A stretch of 8,137 nt of DNA from assembly GCA_964644555.1 (NCBI GenBank), contig CAZXWI010000068.1:1-8137 (forward strand), in the 5' to 3' direction. The stretch's first letter is position 1. Each line of letters begins with the position of its first letter. The notes under the pieces were generated by a model. The model saw only the letters and a list, made by a program, of their open reading frames with translations. It was not told the DNA's origin and did not search any database. The DNA comes from RUG14186 sp964644555 (GTDB lineage Bacteria > Bacillota > Clostridia > Eubacteriales > Anaerofustaceae). Positions 5,410 through 8,137 of the stretch are shown in pieces. The position numbers were made by a program, and so were the translations under genes.

Positions 5410-6417
5410 ATGGCAAAATTAATAAATAAACAAACCTATGTGATGCAAAAAAGGATAAGTATATCGCAAACCTCTTCCATAGCAGGACCGATGGAAGCAA
5501 ACGGACCGTTGGGAAAATATTTTGATATATGCTTAAAAGATGATTTGATAAATCAAAAGAGCTACGAGTATGCAGAATCGTTGATTTTAGCGGAATCTAT
5601 AAACCTATTAATGCAAAAGGCAAATAAAAGCGATGATGATATAGATTTGATTGTGGGAGGGGATTTATTAAACCAGATTACTGCAACCACTTTCGCAGTT
5701 AAGCACTTCGATACTCCGTATTGGGGTATATACAATGCTTGTGCGTCGTTCGTGGAGGGGCTTCAAATAGCTTCACTCGGAATAGAGTCGGGAGCATTTA
5801 AAAATGTAATAGTTACATCTTCAAGCCACTATAGTACATCGGAGAGGCAATATCGAACACCGCTGGAGCTTGGTTCGCAGCCTCCCGTTACATCGCAAAG
5901 AACTGTTACAGCGTCGGGCAGCTGTTTATTGAGCGAAGAAGAAAATATGCCTCGAATAAGCGAGATTACCATAGGTAAAATAGTCGATTTGGAACAAAAT
6001 GACGCTTATGATATGGGCTCAGCCATGGCACCTGCGGCAGTGGATACTATTCTTAACCATTTCAAAAACACTTCAACGGATTTTAGTGATTATGACCTTG
6101 TGGTAACAGGGGATTTGGCAAACGAAGGTTTTAACATAGCAAAATCCATGCTTAAAGGCTACGGCTACGAAGGCAGTAATTTTACGGATTGCGGCAAAGT
6201 TATTTTTGATACTAACTCACAATGCGTAAATAATGGAGGAAGTGGGGCAGGGTGTTGCTGTAATGTGTTTAATGCATATTACTACGATTTGCTAAAGCGC
6301 AAGAAAATAAATAAAATGCTTTTTGTTGCAACGGGTGCATTGCTTTCCACAACATCGTCTTTGCAAAAGCAAAACATTCCTTGCATTGCCCATGCTGTGG
6401 TTATTACCAATGACTAA
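5410..6417 (+). CDS. spoVAD: Stage V sporulation protein SpoVAD (DPA-binding, thiolase fold)
   Basis: SpoVAD is a peripheral protein on the inner spore membrane that binds calcium-dipicolinate and works with the SpoVAC/SpoVAE membrane subunits. The 335 aa (338 in B. subtilis) form a thiolase-like fold. GGDLLNQ (83-89) and IYNACASF (107-114, with C111 at the position of the thiolase nucleophile) lie in the first half. TASGSCLL (167-174), the glycine- and cysteine-rich GGSGAGCCCN (276-285) and ATGALLSTTSSLQ (307-319) follow. The family is not known to act as a thiolase. SD GAGGGTG (5399-5405) lies in the last codons of spoVAC and the start is one base after its stop, so the genes are translationally coupled. 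spoVAE follows 11 bases on. Confidence 0.96.
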   Translation: MAKLINKQTYVMQKRISISQTSSIAGPMEANGPLGKYFDICLKDDLINQKSYEYAESLILAESINLLMQKANKSDDDIDLIVGGDLLNQITATTFAVKHFDTPYWGIYNACASFVEGLQIASLGIESGAFKNVIVTSSSHYSTSERQYRTPLELGSQPPVTSQRTVTASGSCLLSEEENMPRISEITIGKIVDLEQNDAYDMGSAMAPAAVDTILNHFKNTSTDFSDYDLVVTGDLANEGFNIAKSMLKGYGYEGSNFTDCGKVIFDTNSQCVNNGGSGAGCCCNVFNAYYYDLLKRKKINKMLFVATGALLSTTSSLQKQNIPCIAHAVVITND

Positions 6418-6428
6418 GGAGAAAATAT

Positions 6429-6794
6429 ATGTTTTTGATTGATTATTTATGGGTATTTATAATCGGAGGGGTGCTATGCATGATTGCTCAAATTATTATG
6501 GATACTACTAAACTCGTATCGGGGCAGATATTGGTTTTGTATATAGTTTCGGGTGTTATTTTAACGGCTGTGGGGCTGTATGAGCCGCTGGTACAAATAG
6601 GTAAATGCGGAGCAACCGTACCGCTTACCGGATTTGGCTACAGCCTGGTCAGTGGCACAATAAAAGCCGTCAATCAAGACGGCTTTACGGGAATCTTTAC
6701 AGGTGGTCTAAGTGCCACTTCGGCAGGCATAACAGCTGCCGTTGTATTCGGGTTTATTTTTGCGTATATAGGCAGAGCCAAAACAAAGTTTTAG
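6429..6794 (+). CDS. spoVAE: Stage V sporulation protein SpoVAE (SpoVAEb type membrane subunit)
   Basis: This small integral inner spore membrane protein (121 aa) is the partner of SpoVAC and SpoVAD in dipicolinate transport. Hydrophobic segments lie at about 5-24, 32-50, 60-80, 86-104 and 99-115, with a short basic tail. The motif ATVPLTGFGYSLVS (62-75) mirrors SpoVAC GSIVPITGFANSVVS, so the two are related in sequence. SD TAAGGAG (6415-6421) includes the spoVAD stop and is seven bases before the ATG. The stop TAG (6792-6794) overlaps the miaB stop on the other strand. A perfect hairpin covering codons 79-86 probably terminates miaB. No clear terminator for spoVAE is seen downstream. Only weak stems at 6806-6822 and 6847-6857 could serve. 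Confidence 0.94.
   Translation: MFLIDYLWVFIIGGVLCMIAQIIMDTTKLVSGQILVLYIVSGVILTAVGLYEPLVQIGKCGATVPLTGFGYSLVSGTIKAVNQDGFTGIFTGGLSATSAGITAAVVFGFIFAYIGRAKTKF
6659..6686 (-). terminator. Probable miaB terminator inside the spoVAE coding region
   Basis: On the minus strand a perfect 9-bp stem, AAAGCCGTC (6686-6678) with GACGGCTTT (6671-6663), closes the loop TTGATT and leads into a T-rich stretch ending near 6659 (TTTTATT). It begins 105 bases after the miaB stop and is the first such structure downstream of miaB. On the plus strand the stem is followed by ACGG, so it would not terminate spoVAE. Confidence 0.7.
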
Positions 6795-8104
6795 ATTACT
6801 TCTCCCCACAAATAATATGTGGTTACTTTGGTTACTTTGATATCGACGGTATCACCGATTTTGCAATCTGCTTTAAAATTAACAAGTTTATTTGATGCGG
6901 TCCTTCCGCTTAATACGGTTGGGTCACTTTTTGAAACACCGTCAACAATAACTCTTTGTACGGTGTTTTCGTATTTTTTGACATCTTCGCTTATTATATT
7001 TTCCAAGACTTTCAAAAGCTTGTTAAATCGCTCCTTGTTAAGAATCGGGTCAACTTGTCCATCCATAGTTGCCGCTTTTGTTCCTACTCTGGGGGAGTAG
7101 ATGAATGTAAAAGCACTGTCAAAACGGCATTCTTTTACGATATCAAGTGTTTCATTGAAATCTTCTTCCGTTTCGGTGGGAAAACCTACGATGATATCGG
7201 TGGAAAGGGTAACATCGGGTATCTTCTCTTTGATTTTCTTTACAAGGTCCAAATAATACTCTTTTGTATACTTTCGATTCATCAATTTGAGTATGCGGTT
7301 ACTGCCGGCTTGGAAAGGCAAATGAATATTATGGCATATCTTTTCGCTGTAATTCATCGCTTCGATTATGTCATCGGTAAAATCTTTCGGGTGAGATGTC
7401 ATAAAGCGGACTCTCTCGATTCCGTCGATTTCGCTGACTTTCTTTAATAATTCGGCAAAAGTGCATGGGGTTTCAAGCCCTTTCCCGTATGAATTTACAT
7501 TTTGACCTAAGAGCATTACCTCTTTGCAGCCGTCCTTGGCAAGGGAGGTGATTTCCTCGATTATGCTTTGAGCTTCTCTGCTCTTTTCTCTGCCTCTTGT
7601 GTAGGGAACGATGCAATAAGTACAGAAATTATCACAACCGAAAGTAATGCTTACATAAGCTTTGTGTTTATATTCTCTCTTGCAGGGAATATTTTCAACT
7701 ATTTTTGAAGAATCTTTTACATCGACTATTTTTCTTTTTTCTGATAAGTATTTCGTGAGAATATTTCCGAAGTCGTGTATGTTATGAGTGCCGAAAACGA
7801 TATCAACGAAATTATATTTGTTTTTTATTTCATCAATAAATATTTGCTGCTGCATCATACAACCGCAAACACATATTATCATATCCGGATTCTGCTTTTT
7901 AACGGACTTGTATTCGCCTAAATTCCCGAAGAAACGATCGTCCGAATTTTCTCTTACACTGCAGGTGTTGATTATCAGAATATCGCAATTTTTCGGGTCG
8001 GTAGAATGTTCGTAGCCCATCTCGGTGAGTATGCCCGCAAGTTTTTCGCTATCGTTTTCATTCATTTGACATCCGAATGTTAATATGTAATATGTTTTAC
8101 TCAT
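6791..8104 (-). CDS. miaB: tRNA-2-methylthio-N6-dimethylallyladenosine synthase MiaB
   Basis: MiaB is a radical-SAM methylthiotransferase that converts i6A37 to ms2i6A37 in tRNAs reading UNN codons, using two [4Fe-4S] clusters. The 437-aa protein has the full domain order. An N-terminal methylthiotransferase domain carries C12 (in the MiaB-specific GCQMNENDSE), C48 and C82. The radical-SAM core carries C157, C161 and C164 in GCDNFCTYC. A C-terminal TRAM RNA-binding domain spans about 373-435. GCQMNENDSE separates it from MtaB and RimO. SD GGAGGA (8116-8111) is six bases before the ATG. The gene converges on spoVAE, sharing TTAG at the stops. In many Firmicutes mutS/mutL adjoin miaB, but the neighbour here lies outside the window. 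Confidence 0.97.
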   Translation of the reverse strand: MSKTYYILTFGCQMNENDSEKLAGILTEMGYEHSTDPKNCDILIINTCSVRENSDDRFFGNLGEYKSVKKQNPDMIICVCGCMMQQQIFIDEIKNKYNFVDIVFGTHNIHDFGNILTKYLSEKRKIVDVKDSSKIVENIPCKREYKHKAYVSITFGCDNFCTYCIVPYTRGREKSREAQSIIEEITSLAKDGCKEVMLLGQNVNSYGKGLETPCTFAELLKKVSEIDGIERVRFMTSHPKDFTDDIIEAMNYSEKICHNIHLPFQAGSNRILKLMNRKYTKEYYLDLVKKIKEKIPDVTLSTDIIVGFPTETEEDFNETLDIVKECRFDSAFTFIYSPRVGTKAATMDGQVDPILNKERFNKLLKVLENIISEDVKKYENTVQRVIVDGVSKSDPTVLSGRTASNKLVNFKADCKIGDTVDIKVTKVTTYYLWGEVI

Positions 8105-8137
8105 AATATATCCTCCGGAAAAATAATGTAGTAATAT
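8105..8137 (-). promoter_or_regulatory. miaB leader with strong ribosome binding site
   Basis: Read on the minus strand, GGAGGA (8116-8111) lies six bases before the miaB ATG. Only 33 bases of upstream sequence are available, which is too few to judge whether a promoter or an upstream gene of the same operon comes first. Confidence 0.85.

Noticed and set aside
6806..6857. Plus-strand terminator for spoVAE from stems at 6806-6822 and 6847-6857
   Set aside because: The stems are only 4-5 bp and lack an uninterrupted T-run, and they lie within miaB codons. They are too weak to call.
6956..7447. Long plus-strand open frame antisense to miaB
   Set aside because: It mirrors the minus-strand miaB coding pattern, has no ribosome binding site or known domain, and crosses conserved MiaB regions.

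Overview
The window comes from a low-G+C, endospore-forming member of the Firmicutes, most likely Clostridia. The evidence is AT-rich DNA, strong GAGGAG-type ribosome binding sites, and a complete spoIIA (spoIIAA-spoIIAB-sigF) cluster followed directly by spoVAC-spoVAD-spoVAE. I cannot name the genus. No mobile element, CRISPR array, defence cassette or prophage is visible. Most of this is core chromosome, and the unusual content is in how the genes are joined.

Layout. Bases 1-75 are tRNA-Trp(CCA), cut by one base at its 5' end, followed by an intrinsic terminator. Bases 109-467 are an AT-rich intergenic region with palindromes and a good extended -10 promoter. This promoter leads into a two-gene sulfur-transfer operon, a NifS-type cysteine desulfurase plus thiI (468-2773). 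A compact hairpin with a T-run at 2824-2851 separates it from the next cluster. That hairpin also carries the only visible Shine-Dalgarno (SD) sequence of the next gene, a MerR-type DNA-binding coiled-coil protein with a TTG start (2855-3358). spoIIAA, spoIIAB and sigF follow almost without gaps (3368-4900). A second perfect hairpin with a T-run (4913-4945) abuts the ribosome binding site of spoVAC, and spoVAC-spoVAD-spoVAE run to 6794. On the minus strand, miaB (8104-6791) converges on spoVAE, and the two stop codons overlap. The likely terminator of miaB lies inside spoVAE.

How the genes fit together. NifS passes persulfide sulfur to ThiI, which makes 4-thiouridine at position 8 of tRNAs. 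MiaB methylthiolates i6A37 of tRNAs that read UNN codons. The tRNA-Trp in this window carries both target bases (U8 and A37 in an A36-A37-A38 context). SpoIIAA, SpoIIAB and SigF form the partner-switching module that starts forespore transcription. SpoVAC, SpoVAD and SpoVAE form the minimal channel and binding set that loads dipicolinic acid into the spore. The MerR-like coiled-coil gene stands where dacF precedes spoIIAA in Bacillus, and its architecture resembles the chromosome-anchoring protein RacA. This is the least explained gene here.
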